From Tretioscincus oriximinensis (taxonomy: Eukaryota; Chordata; Lepidosauria; Squamata; Gymnophthalmidae): a stretch of DNA of 64,000 nucleotides. The notes under the pieces are model-generated. The model ran no database searches. It saw nothing but the letters and a program-made list of their open reading frames with translations, and was not told where the DNA came from. The position numbers and the translations under genes are program-made. Below are positions 21,010 through 32,839 of this stretch, piece by piece (within the stretch, counting starts at the first letter, position 1; each line of letters begins with the position of its first letter). The stretch covers positions 233,338-297,337 of the forward strand of contig JAJVDF010000593.1 of assembly GCA_022410635.1 (NCBI GenBank), written 5' to 3'.

Positions 21010-23330
21010 GAATGGCCTTATTTTCATACAGCAAGTATGTTGCTGTACATTCTTGCCTGCTTTCTATTTTTTTCATTCTCCCAGCATCTGATAAAATTCC
21101 AGAGTCATTGCATTTTACTAATAGAAAATCATGTCACTTGTTTAAAATTTTAAGTGCACCAGTCTGCCCTATTTTTGTTGTTGTTTTTCAGATGCTGTTT
21201 GCACAAGATTCCTCCACAAGCCCCATTGGAATGAATGAGGGATTCACAGCAGCCTGGGGTTGATATACGTTCTCTTTATCTACACAAAGACGTGCTAGTA
21301 GTTGACCTGATACGCTCCTTTCTTTTTTGTGCTAATACATTTCAGTGCTTTATTGTTGTAACCTGCTGTTCTCTTTAATTGCTTATTGTTATTAATTATA
21401 TAGTAGTAGCATTGCTGGCTGCCTGAACCATTTGGCTGTTAAAAAAATGCATTTATTATTATTGCCACTGGAGCTGCAGTAAAATGCCAGGCTTCTNTCT
21501 AGAGATGAATGGTTTTGAATGTTCATCCAATAAAACTTGAACCTGGATCAAACTGAGATTTCTTTACCCCCCTCCCCTTCTTTTTCTCTTTCCCCACCCT
21601 TTCCCCTTAGATCTTGCCACACCCCAATGCATCCTAGTACTGGGGTGTCATTCTCTTGCGTTTCGGATGCTAAAGGCTATTTGTCCACCCAGGTTCTATG
21701 AGAAACCCTGGGGACAGGGTTCAATGGTCCTATCCCAGTCTGGCTCTATGAACACAAAGATACGGATCCTTCACGTGCAGTTGGTATGACAGCAAGAGCA
21801 ATTATTAATACAGTGCCTGCTGCTCTTACTATTACCATTGCACCTGCTTATTCATCAAGTGCCAAAACGGTGCCATGTGTTGTACAGAACAAAGAAATAA
21901 AATAGCTCTTCTCACTGGGTTTTATTCCAAGTCAGAGAGAAAAGACAAAAGGGAAAGAAAAAAGGGAATTATGGTGATGCTTACTCCCTGGGGAATGCAC
22001 TTCACCTGGGAACAGTTTACACCCTAAGCAACACGAAATCAGTGTATGTTTTTATTCCTTTTTATAAAAATGTTGCAGTAGGCTTTTTGTTTGAAAATAA
22101 AATATATCCAAAAAGGGCACACAAGATGGTAACCATCTTTAAACTGGTTGCTATATCTTAGCATCGCAGCCAGTGCCCAAGAGCAACATATAGATTGCAC
22201 AGTTGTAAAGATTACAAATATAGCAAATCCATACATTGATTATTGTAAATGCAAAATCTCAACCATACAGGATATTCCCTTCATTCTGCATCTTTATTTT
22301 TAAAAAATCTGCATTTTAATGTACATGCACTTACATAAAAAACTCCTGTCCTTCCTGCCCAATTAGTCCTGACAGCCCGCTATCTGGTATAGTGGATATG
22401 ACTCTGGTGGGCTCCCATTGAAGTAGGTTATGGCTGTGTGGATGCAGCCTTACTTACTCCACTGTTTGGACTGTTTTATTCCAGAATATCTGGATGCAGC
22501 TTCGGTTTGGCATTTGTTTCAGTGGTGAGAAAGTAAATACTTGTTTATATGTATAATATTCTAGTGCAACTAATAGGTGAGATGATGATTTTTCACCAGA
22601 TTGTTCGGCCATAATATGGGAGTATGGGCTGTTCATGCTCCTGTAACCACATCAAACATTGCTGATGCTGTATTTTACCTACACNCTCTCTGTTCTTTCT
22701 CTAGTATGTTAGTAATTTTAACAAAGCTGAAATATATATTGGGGTGGTGGTGGTCCGTGTGCAGGTTGAGTGATGATTATTTTGCCTTAAGTTATAATAA
22801 CTGAATTAGGAATGGAAATCCTTGATGAAAGTGCAGTTAGACACAAATACATTTGCCAATGAGGAAGGTCAGGGCAATAGAAAGACAAATGAGGCACCTG
22901 TAAACTGGTGAGCGTCATTTAATGAAAACCAATATTCAAGGCAGGTTGATTCTACAATTTCTCTCACTAAATACAGAGAAGGCAAAAAGGGAAGGGGGTC
23001 ATTCACTATTAAATATTCATGAAACTAGAATGAAAAAAAATATGCACATGCTTATTTTACTGTGATGTACTCCCCCCTTCAAATGAGACTGTAATTCAGC
23101 TTTCTGCTTAAATGTTTATCAGACTCCTGTCAATTATTGAGACACAAAGTTATTTTTAGGATGGCTATTTTATTGGCCTTTAGAACTAAATTCACCGTGT
23201 GAATTATGGTAATCACATCCTCTTAACCTCAGTTTACTTCCATAATTTGAGAACAGAAGTGACACATTCTTTTAAATTTGGAATGGGGCTTTATACATAC
23301 AAGAGTATGAGGTCTTTTTTTACACAGTCT
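21010..23330. other. Intronic sequence, no gene seen
   Basis: I see no exon or named repeat. Short frames around 20990-21260 and 22040-22240 look like chance. The sequence is AT-rich and largely unique in texture. Confidence 0.4.
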
Positions 23331-23500
23331 TAGGCTCTGTCCCTACCAAGCCTTGTTCTTGGCTATATCTCAGAATAGGAGCTTGCCATCTACATTCTAA
23401 TGTAGGTAATGGCAGGCACCATTAATCTGCTGGCATGTGGATGGCCAAACTTTGGACCGAGATATAATCCAGAATAAGGCTCAATGGGGACAGNCCCCTA
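23331..23500. mobile_element. MITE family D copy 1 (TIR taggnnctgtccc...)
   Basis: The left end taggctctgtccctaccaag, then ccttgttcttggctatatct, pairs with the right end gagatataatccagaataag, then gctcaatggggacagncccc, then ta. A full-length terminal inverted repeat of about 40 bp is visible, with several mismatches and one N. A second copy is at 30230-30414, with a partial one at 11120. Confidence 0.7.
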
Positions 23501-26500
23501 GAAATGTGTCTTAAATTGTTCNCTATTCCAAATTGCACACTATTCCATACTGTAACAGCTCCCTAACGTGCATTACGGTAGAGCACTTTACTCTTCCCTG
23601 CATGTGTTGCAACATCACTAAAAACACATTAGTAACAGAATGTTTCATGTAGGACAAACATGTCTTTATGTGGTCAGGTACTAATGACGTTTGCCTTCAA
23701 AAAAAATGCCTTCAAAAGTGAAACTTCGCAGGCATTCTGAAATTCAGCAGTCTTTCAAGAACAACTCTGGAGTTGTCTTCTCAAGGAGTTTGGGAACTGT
23801 CTACAAAGAAGTGCTGGATTTTAGAGATGCCTTCGGAGGCAGTGCTGATGGGAAACGGATGTATCATGTGATTGCCGACAAAGTCATGTGTAGCAAGCCC
23901 CTTGCAAATGTATGTGGCTGCAGCTAATCCACATCAAGCTAATATACGTTAACTAAAATGGTTTGATACAGGTGCATACAAATCAGGTGTGATTATCTTA
24001 TTATACCAGCAATAGTCCTCCAGAGTCTGGCTTGTGGTCTTTTAATTGAAATTGCCAGGAATTAAGCATGGAACATTTAGGACACTAAACTATCTTGTGA
24101 CCCCTATGTTTAGAGTCTAAGTCTCTGGAAACATAGGCTTTGAATGTCAGGCACTACTTTAAAACCTCTTAAGCATTTCCATCAGGAAACCTGAAGCTAG
24201 TAAGTTTTTTACTTTCTGACAGCGCTAGTGATCTTATGCTTACTTGTCAGTCTTTTCACAAATAGAAAGGGAAAATAACTATGTTGATGTAAAGCAGGCA
24301 GAATCCATTTCTCTCTCTTCTTCTGCACAAGAAAGAATTCAAGATTTGAAAAACCTGGAGATGTGTATGGGGATTTCCCGCTAGGCAATGGCATGAGGTG
24401 TGGTGAGAACACACAGGAATATTACTCCCAGTCACATTTTGAAAAGCAAGGTTATTTTAAAAAGCCAAAATAGAGGTGAAAGCAGCAAGTGGATAATATA
24501 GGTTTATTCCCTACCGATTAAGACAACCAGATCTGATAAAGGTTGTCCTCAAAAAGATACCAATCCTGTACTGATAGATATCCTTGCCCTGAGGAATGTT
24601 TGCTTAGAAAAGGCGNGATTCCTTTTTTCTACCCTTCCACTCCCCTTCATGTTATGTGGATATTAGTGACTGAAGTGGGTATTATTTTAATGTGGAACTG
24701 CTCTTGCCTTCTCGGAACCTGTTAGGAATCAAGGTTTGTTTTGCAAGGTCAAATCACAGTTTTCCTTTAATGAACTGAAGGGACTATAAATGGATTATGG
24801 CAATGAAAAGCATAAAGTTGACTACAATTGCATCTAACCTCATACGCTGCATCCATCCTGCATTTACTGACAATCTTGTGTATCAGTTTACCAGTTTTAT
24901 TGCATTTTGTTCATATATTCCAAGTTTTACCATTCTTTCGCCTCCTGACAAGAAAGATTTCATGTGCTCATGACACTCTTCCATCAGCCGTTTNCTGGAT
25001 GTCAAGAGTAAGTACACCAGTCCATCCTTCCAAATGCTGTTGGGTAGTTTGCTGTCAATATCTAATTCCTTCACCTCTCATCCTTGCTGTTTCTTGCCAA
25101 AACTATGCAGACATCAGAGTTTTTCTGTTATATAGCAGTTTGATAGCTGTTTTTCCCAGTAAATCTGGTAAATCAGTTGCAAAACCTGAAATTTGTTGAT
25201 TTATATAACTATCTGGTATGGCTAATGCAACACAAATTTGATTTGCAAGCAGATTATTGATCCTGGTTGGAAGCAGCCCTACAGATGGGTCCCCAACCAA
25301 ATTCCTGTAGCAGCAAAAATGTTTCCTGTGGGCAGGACTGACACAGATTGGCTAAAGCGCTGTCCTCCCTTCCATGGGCTAGCTCTGGTGCAGGCTGGGA
25401 TCTGAAGTCCGCAGGGCTGGACCCCACACAAGCTGCTCAGATGAGGCTGCCCGCTGTTCAGACTACACTTCCCAGGAGACCCTTCCACCAGAATAACAAC
25501 AGCTCTATTTCACTTTTTTCACATTTGAGCTGCTCCTACCAGCTTCATGAAGCTACTGGACATCCAAAATTATATAATAAGCATGAAGAAACGTAACTTA
25601 AAACCATAAAACAAGAAACAGGAATTCTGCCAGGAAGTAGAAAAACAGGAAGCTGGCAGTTTGTTATTGTTTACATCTGGCACTGTGTAGGATAATTGTC
25701 CCATATTTGGATTTCTGTTTGGGGAAGTCAAAGAATTCTAACTTCAACCCAAAGAGTAATATTATTAGGAAAGGCAAAACAAAGTTAATCCAGAGATAAA
25801 CTAAAGCAATCTGAAATAAGCTGTGGTGCCTGTACCATACTTAACAATGGAAATCACAATTATATCTAACAATATTTGAAGCAAATTGGCTTTTAGGTAA
25901 AAGGAAATGCCACAAATACTGACATGGCTACCTTGCCAAAATATTTATTTTATTATTTGTTTTAATTGTTTAATCCTCAAAGGCAGTTCAGTATTTTGAT
26001 TTTAAAGTATTTTAAGTCATACCCTTGTATATACCAAAATGTATCCCAAAAAACAATAGCAACAACAATATAGAAGAATATGCAGTATGCCTTTTTGTGA
26101 GAAATTGCATCCAGTCACAACGTATGCCTTTCAAGGGTGCTTTCTGCTCTGTGTCTTTTTCTTGTGGGACTTCCATAGTCCTTATCAGCATGTAGATTCC
26201 AGAATATAATCCAAAATAAGGAACAGTACAGAAAGAACNAAAATATCTCTCCTGTTCTTTAATCATTTTGAGTTAAGAATAAAATAATCTTTCTCCCCTA
26301 AAATCATGCTACTCCCTTTTCTTTCTCTTTCTCTTCCTCACACGTATACACATAAATAAAGAGTCAAAAACCATCTAGCACATTTGCTTGCATTAATTGA
26401 TGTTTAAAAAGTCTGTTAAACATAAAGCCCAGCAGTGACATTTTTCTTAGTGAAAGTATGAAAGCAGCACATTACAGACATTACAAAAGGCTCCCCTGAT

Positions 26501-29339
26501 AAGGATGGTGAAGCTTCATTCTGGCAGTAAAATGCAAGCCATTGCATGTTTTTGGACATTAAATTAAAAAAAAAAACATTTTGTGACACTCAGTGAAGTG
26601 AAGGACTAAAGTGATGTTCATCCAGCTTATTATGCAGGTAAAATTCAGGATTGAAAAAAAAAAGTAACTTCTTATTTTAGTTGAGCAACATTTGTTGTGG
26701 ATTAGCTTAACCACCTTTCTCAGAAGGGAAACCAAAACTCTAAGAGGGACTAATATGGGAGATGGTAGTGGATTGGATGAGAAGTTATGGAGGCCTGTGG
26801 CTAATCTCACCCTTGACATGGGATTGCTATGGAAGGACGATCAATCAAGGCTATAGAAACACTACAGAGGAATATCAGTGGCAAGCACTTGTCGTCAGGG
26901 AAGGTCAAGTTAAAGGAAACGTGAGATAATTTTTAGGAACTTGTTTGAAAAACCAGTGATGTATTTTTTGGTGGGTTTACGAATAGGATGACTAAAAAAC
27001 CCATCTTGTATAGTTACATCATAAAAAGCATTTAATACCACACAACATATTATAGACAATAATTGATCCTTTTGTACGGCAAAGAAAGTTGCCTTATGGC
27101 CAAAACTTTGCAGAGGACCTTCCAAGACAATGCTAAGCTAGAATCCTGGTTGTTTGTCATTGGCAGGACAGCTGCTAATGTGCTAGATGTCTATGGAAGA
27201 CAGCTCCATGAAACAGCAGCCCATGTTATCGCCTGCTTGGACTACCCACCAAAGACATGGTCACATATCCTATTCAGCATGTCTTCACCGTGTGGGCACA
27301 AACTGCTCTCCTTTTCCTTGCCATGTTACTTCAAAACCCATCTGCTTGCAAACCAGTGAATACTGTTACACATCCATTATGACAAACAATGCTTCCCTGA
27401 TACCTTTCCCTTCCATCACCATCTTTGGAGTCAAGTATTCCTGCAGCTCTTCGTTTTGGGTTGTGTGTATGTGTGCAAATCACCCCGCTGGTTTTCTTGA
27501 ACAGATCTTTACCAGAATACAAACACAAGGGGTTTTTTTCAGTTAAAACTTAATAGCCTTCCCTATTCCCCCTTCAAATCTTTTTTCACAAAGCTACAAC
27601 AATAAAAATAAGCAATAGCAGCAAAGTGGCTATTTAAATATCAGTAGTGAGTTTCTTTGAACTCTCAGATGGCAGAAGGGGAAATGGGATGAAGGTCACA
27701 GTTTGACCTTGAAATTTCCAAAGGATGTTTTGNAAAGCCAAGGAAAAATTGATTGATTGATTGAAACCACCCAGCAGCATCCATGGTTGGGAAGAGGAAA
27801 CATGTGAATCTGTTGTAGACCAACTCCCGAAGGACAGAGACAAATACATACATCGGGGGGGGGGAGGATCAAAGATTTACTAGAATAGTGTTCAACAGTT
27901 CAGAGAATACAAACAGCATCAGTGGCTTCTAAACTGAAACACAACCTTGCTAACACAAGAAATTTCTTATAAAACAAACATCTACCCAACCAAAGCAATA
28001 ATCCTCTGCAGCTGAGTTACCTTAACCTTGCTTCTGCAAGGACTCACATTCCACCCAATTCAGCCCATAGTAGCTAATTACTGCTGTACCACCTCTGCTG
28101 TAAACTATCCTGTTACCTACTCTTTATTGATCCTGGGGCTCTGGGGATGAAAGAGAAGATAAAGGTGGCAGGTCATCCCTTGATCCAATACCAGAGCTGC
28201 GTAGCCCCAAAGCTGAGATCTGGCTATAGAATCTCTGAACTGGGGCCTGGTTGTTAATCCCCATTGGGTCCTTTGACCTTGACCTTACACGACACCTCAA
28301 CCCTCAGTTCAGTGCTTCTTCCTCTAAGTCCTCCCCTGGGATAGCCCTTGTCATGACAGGTTGGGTCATGAAAGAACTTGACCAAAAAATGTCNGTAATT
28401 TGCTGAGAAAATACACAGAAGTGTTGGGACATCATGTCGGAAGAGTTGTGTTTTTGAAAACCTCCTAAAATTCTTGTATTTTTGTGGCCTGATACAGACA
28501 AATGGAGCAGCCACTCAAATGATTACAATTTCAAAATTCCACACTCACCAGTTCTATGTTCTTGAAAAGATAAAAAAATAGGAAACAGTTTTTACCTATT
28601 TTTATCTTTGACCAACCCTTAGACCTTATGGTACACAGTGGGATATCCTTATTACTAAAGTGCATCCCGCTGGTTGGCCTTCTAATCAATCATCACAATG
28701 CGAGGACTGTAAGCCTGTTCCCTGCAATCGGCACCATGCAGGGATTATAACTCCAGTGCCCAGCCAACTCTAAACCTGCCCCCTGTGGGCCTGCCCACAC
28801 ACCAGGTGCCACACCCACATAGTGAGTGGATAGGGGTGAAGGAGTAGCACAGAGCTGGGTGCCCACAAACCACCGGCTAGCGGCCCATTGTATTCCTTAG
28901 TGGCAAAGGGCATATTTCTACTAGTAAATAAAATAAAAATAATTCTAAAAATGAGAAAATGTTTAATGTTTAAAAAGAAATTTGCTCTTTATTTGGAACC
29001 TGCTACAATAAAAATGAAATTGAAAACACCCAGTTAAATCTGTCTATTCAGTTTTATTTAGGAACTCACTCTTCAGTACATGATCCCGGGTGTATTAAGA
29101 ATATAAAAATAAGTAATCACACATGAAATCTTGTAAGATGGGAGAAAGGGGTTGAGAGACTGCAGGCCAGACAATGTGCACTATGGAAATGCAGCAGATA
29201 TAGCAATCAGACACAACTTTGGATTCAGGGCAAGATAGATTCTCTTCCTTACTCCAGCATGGAACTGCAGAACACAGGATGAGTGTGCTTTGACACAGTC
29301 AGTTACTGACAAAAATATCCTACTGTTGTCTGGCTCACA
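23501..29339. other. Long intronic stretch, few recognisable elements
   Basis: No exon could be supported. A 78-codon plus-strand frame at 23691-23927 has ordinary composition but no domain I know. Near 26190-26245 a short stretch (ccagaatataatccaaaata) may be a scrap of MITE family D. A run of 10 Gs is at 27855-27864. Other short frames at 24828-25200, 26910-27550 and 28250-28510 overlap on opposite strands and carry no motifs. Confidence 0.4.
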
Positions 29340-29430
29340 CCAAAATGGGGTCTTGTGGCACTTTAGAGACAAACCCTCCTTTGCTAGATTTTCTGGACCC
29401 AGATTAACACAGCTATTTCTTTGATATATG
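29340..29430. mobile_element. Penelope-like tail fragments, mixed orientation
   Basis: The sequence gtcttgtggcactttagaga (minus-type) is followed by tgctagattttctggaccca and gattaacacagctatttctt (plus-type 3' end). Both halves are familiar pieces of the abundant reptile repeat I call Penelope-like, joined in opposite orientation. Confidence 0.5.
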
Positions 29431-29498
29431 CTTGGACTTCTTTGGGAACAGAGGTGACTGAAGAGAACATAGTTTTAATATTGGTTTGATTATTTAGG

Positions 29499-29863
29499 TA
29501 CCACTATCCCAACCACAAATCTCCACAAAGCAAAACAAAAAACCAAAAAATAATCCATGTGTCCAAGCCGAATCCAGACAAAGATGGTCCACATAAGGTG
29601 TAGATTGCTGGACGCAGTTTTTGTCTTGGACACATGGATTATTTTATTTGAACTTTCTACTATTTTTATATGGACTTTTTATATTAGGTTTTATAGTTTT
29701 TATTGTATTAGGATTTATCCTGGTGTAGTTTAGCTATCATGTGACTATATTTTCACTCTCTACAGTGCCACTACATATTATAGATCTTTTGATCATATTT
29801 GATTCTGCTTTTCTTGGTTTTTTGTTTTGCTTTGTGAAGATTTGTGGTTGAGATAGTGGTTTT
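29499..29863. repeat. Large asymmetric inverted repeat
   Basis: The left arm is 29501-29567: ccactatcccaaccacaaat, tccacaaagcaaaacaaaaa, then ataatccatgtgtccaag. It is matched in inverted orientation by two separated right segments. cttggacacatggattattt lies at about 29624-29643, and ttggttttttgttttgcttt...gagatagtggt at about 29816-29862, the latter with only two mismatches over about 47 bp. The right copy has about 175 bp between these blocks; in the left copy they are adjacent. This looks like two antiparallel copies of one element, one with an internal deletion. Confidence 0.75.
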
Positions 29864-30229
29864 TCTTTTTCTCTTTATTGGGATTTTGTTGTTTGGTTGA
29901 TTATTTAGGTGTCATTGCCTGAGCAGTTATGTTTTGTGGTCTAGTGTCAGATGCCAATTCAGCTAAAAGTTACAGCTTTCATTTATTGCTGTTCAAGCAC
30001 AACATACAGAACGATAATGCTCTGAGCTCATATAAGTCTATGTGGCTATATCCTCCTGGGTAAATGACCTTGTAGTTGGGGTCTTTAGGCTATGTGTTTA
30101 ATGGAGTTTCCCTTCCTACCTACTTTCCTTCCTTCCTTCTTCCCTCCCATTCTCAAATAACTGNGCTCCTCAAAGATGGACACCAAATTTGCGTTATGAA
30201 AGGGTACCGTCTATTGGTTGAATCTGACT

Positions 30230-30414
30230 AAAACCCTTTCCTCACTGAGCCTTATTCTGGGACATATTTCAGAACAGAGGCATGCCATTCTCATGCAAGT
30301 GAAGACTATGGCAGCCCCTACTTAGGCTTTCCATTGTATACATTAGGATGTGGTGGATGGCAGATTGCTATTCTCAGATATGTCCCGGAATAAGGCTCAC
30401 TGCAGAAAAGGCTT
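30230..30414. mobile_element. MITE family D copy 2
   Basis: The left end (aaccctttcctcactgagcc, then ttattctgggacatat) is inverted at the right end (atatgtcccggaataaggct, then cactgcagaaaaggctta). The stem is about 35 bp. The core ggctt/aagcc plus ttattctgg matches the copy at 23331-23500. A Penelope-like tail begins immediately after it at about 30415. Confidence 0.7.
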
Positions 30415-30480
30415 AAGTCTTCAAAAGCTTATGTGCCAACCTTTTTCTTATTAGGTTCTAAGGTGCTATGGGACCCTTTA
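30415..30480 (+). mobile_element. Penelope-like retroelement tail
   Basis: It reads gtcttcaaaagcttatgtgc, then cttattaggttctaaggtgc, then tatgggaccc. This is the plus-orientation tail motif (gaaagcttatgc...ttagtctctaaggtgccac) in diverged form. Confidence 0.5.
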
Positions 30481-30949
30481 TTAGAAATTCTGATTTAAAT
30501 TCTGTCAGAACATATTTTACAAATACTTCTTTTTTTTTGGCTTATTGAAGAAGCCCAAAGCACCCTAGCGTTGCTTCAGATGACCCATTTTTATATAAAT
30601 GTTGGCACTGGGTGTATACTCAGGAGCAATGCCTTTTTAGAAAAGGAATAACTGGGGAAGTTTATTAAGAAGGTTGAGCTCTATACAACTAACAGCTAGT
30701 AAAGCGTGAACCCACTGTCAGGTTCTGCTATTTGAGTATGTGACTGTGTTATTAATTTTATTATTATAATATCAATATATTATTTGAGTGTGTTTGCATC
30801 TTTGGCTGCAAATTGACAGCAATATCATGTAGAATTCACCCCATTTACTCACAGAGGTTTGGCCATCAACTCGCTAAAAGGGCCCTTTGCCTCAGGTTCT
30901 CTGCTCATTTTTTTCCAATTCAGCAGCATAATCAGATGGAAAGCTTCAG

Positions 30950-31075
30950 TGGGGCCTTCGTTATTAGGCTATGTAGAAAGCTCATTGGCTCCCTTCTCAC
31001 AGAGAATGCTGGGAATTGTAGAAAGGCAAGCATAGCAATGACTTCTGGGGCTTATGATGTCATGAGAATACCAGG
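30950..31075 (+). repeat. Interspersed repeat with gagaatgctgggaattgtag core
   Basis: A block containing agctcattggctcccttctc, agagaatgctgggaattgta and gcttatgatgtcatgagaat is found in inverted orientation at about 62040-62165, where its core is doubled. 'ctgggaattgtag' motifs are common in hAT-type elements. The class here is a guess. The pairing of the two loci is visible directly. Confidence 0.45.
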
Positions 31076-32699
31076 GTATAACGAGGACAAAGAGGGAACT
31101 GTGAGGAAAGTTGGAGGTAAACAGAGATGTACTTGCAAATGTGTTGTCTCGCTTTTAAAAGAAACCGCAATTTTAAACTTGTAATGGGGAAGCAACCTTT
31201 ATGAGCATCTGCACATACTGTCCCTGAGTCAAGGCTTTTTCCTTTTCTTATTCTTAATTTATGTACAATAATCCCTTATATCTCACAATTAGTCTTAAAA
31301 GCCACTGTTTTGAGATCTCTGTTAACAGAACGCTTCTATTTAGCTGCACAACTTTGTTGCACTTCTTTCAACATCTTTGCCCAAGACAGACCAGTAAACA
31401 CAATTCCTCTCTCTATAATTAGCCTTTTCTCCAAGGGCCCCAAAGTAAGTCTGCATGCCGTAGATTTAATATCCAGTGCTATATCCATATGTGCTGCCCT
31501 TGCCTGGTCCCAGAGCATATAAACTCCCCTATTAGCAGCCTTGACTGCTTAATTATGCAGATTTTTTGTACCCGCCTGCCTGTAAAATTACTGTCTCTAA
31601 CCTTTTTTTCCCTTTCTCGCGCTCTCTTTCTCTCTGCACCATGCTGGCCATTCTAATGAAATCGGCATAGGGGAAAGGGTCTGATTTGCAGTTATAGAGT
31701 TTGGATCACACTGGCAGTCTGTCCTTAGTGGGAGTTACAAAAGAAGTCAAATGCCTTCATCTGGCTCTACCCTATCATCCCCAAGGTGATTGAGTTCACT
31801 TCCTGATGCTTCCCAAGTTTTCCGCAGGCTGTCCAATCAGCACATCCACCAGGGAGCCCAGCCTAGCTTGCAACAGTCTCTGTATCTAGTTACAGCCCCA
31901 CCAGGGACAGTCAACTATCCACCCCCAAGCCTTCAGATGAAAACCTTTTCTAACAAGGCCGCCCAGCGCCAATGAAATAACACACATCTGCATATCCACT
32001 GGGTCCCATGTTTCTTGTGCTCATGGATTATGTATCTTGCAGCCTCTAATAAAGAAATGCAGTTCTTTGTTTAATGTTTATCTTGTGCTTGTTAAGCAAA
32101 TGCTAATGTTGTATCAGAATGCTTTAGTGCTATTTGGGTTTTTGGGTGATTTACTACAAGACAATCTGCTGTGAAGTAAATTTAGAAGGGAGGGGGAAAG
32201 GGAGAGATAATTTCAGCTGGAAAAAGAGAAGAGACAGAGACGGCGGTTTGGGAGAAGGAGCAAAAAGACAAGAGGAGGGAGAAGGAGAAAATCAGTCCAC
32301 GGGCTCCCTGTACAGGTTTCATAACCTTAGGCTGGCATGGCCACTTCATCCCTGGCCAAACCAAGACCTGGAGACATAGAATGAACTCTTTTCAGTTCCT
32401 AAAAAGGAAGCAAAAGTAGCTCCCACAATAGCGAAGAGGTAAACAGTATCCTGAAGGGTAAACAAAAAATTGAAAAACTCTTTTTACTGCCTACTTCTCT
32501 GCTTGGGTGGATAACAGCATAACATGGCCATGTAAAACAAAGCATATATACAAAATTAATATTGCCAGGAATGGAAGACAACTGAATTACTTTTACTGCT
32601 GCCTCCTTCTTCCTCTAGTCTCAATACTGTGCTTTTTTTTTACTTCTGAATTTGAGGGAAGATAAATAAAGGAACAAATGCTGCAGAAAATGATCTCCA
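31076..32699. other. Intronic sequence, LTR-like texture but unproven
   Basis: I see no gene. The segment 31290-32090 has a TATA-like catataaactcc, pyrimidine-rich tracts and a late aataaag, which together faintly suggest an old LTR. I could not find paired ends, a primer-binding site or gag-pol remnants. A purine-rich tract lies at 32190-32290. Confidence 0.3.
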
Positions 32700-32839
32700 A
32701 AAGGGTCAGCATTCATGTCTGTATCTTATCAATATCTTTATGGTTGTCTTTTCCAGGTAAAAGTAGAATTCTAGGATTTTACTTTTTCCTAGGGAAAAAA
32801 AAGATATTGATAAGATACAGACATGAATGCTCAGCCTTT
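32700..32839. repeat. 140-bp palindromic element with 40-bp arms
   Basis: The left arm at 32700-32739 (aaagggtcagcattcatgtc, then tgtatcttatcaatatcttt) and the right arm at 32800-32839 (aaagatattgataagataca, then gacatgaatgctcagccttt) pair with only two mismatches. The 60-nt loop itself contains gtaaaa/ttttac and agaattct pairing, so the unit as a whole folds back. It is probably a recent palindromic MITE. No second copy was noticed. Confidence 0.8.

Noticed and set aside
23691..23927. 78-codon frame considered as a ZNF521 exon or a processed pseudogene
   Set aside because: The minus strand here has a chance N-H-M-I peptide but no zinc finger and no donor site. The plus-strand peptide matches no family I know.
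31290..32090. Possible solo LTR
   Set aside because: TATA-like and polyadenylation-like words are present, but no paired TG...CA ends, target duplication or retroviral coding remnant was found.
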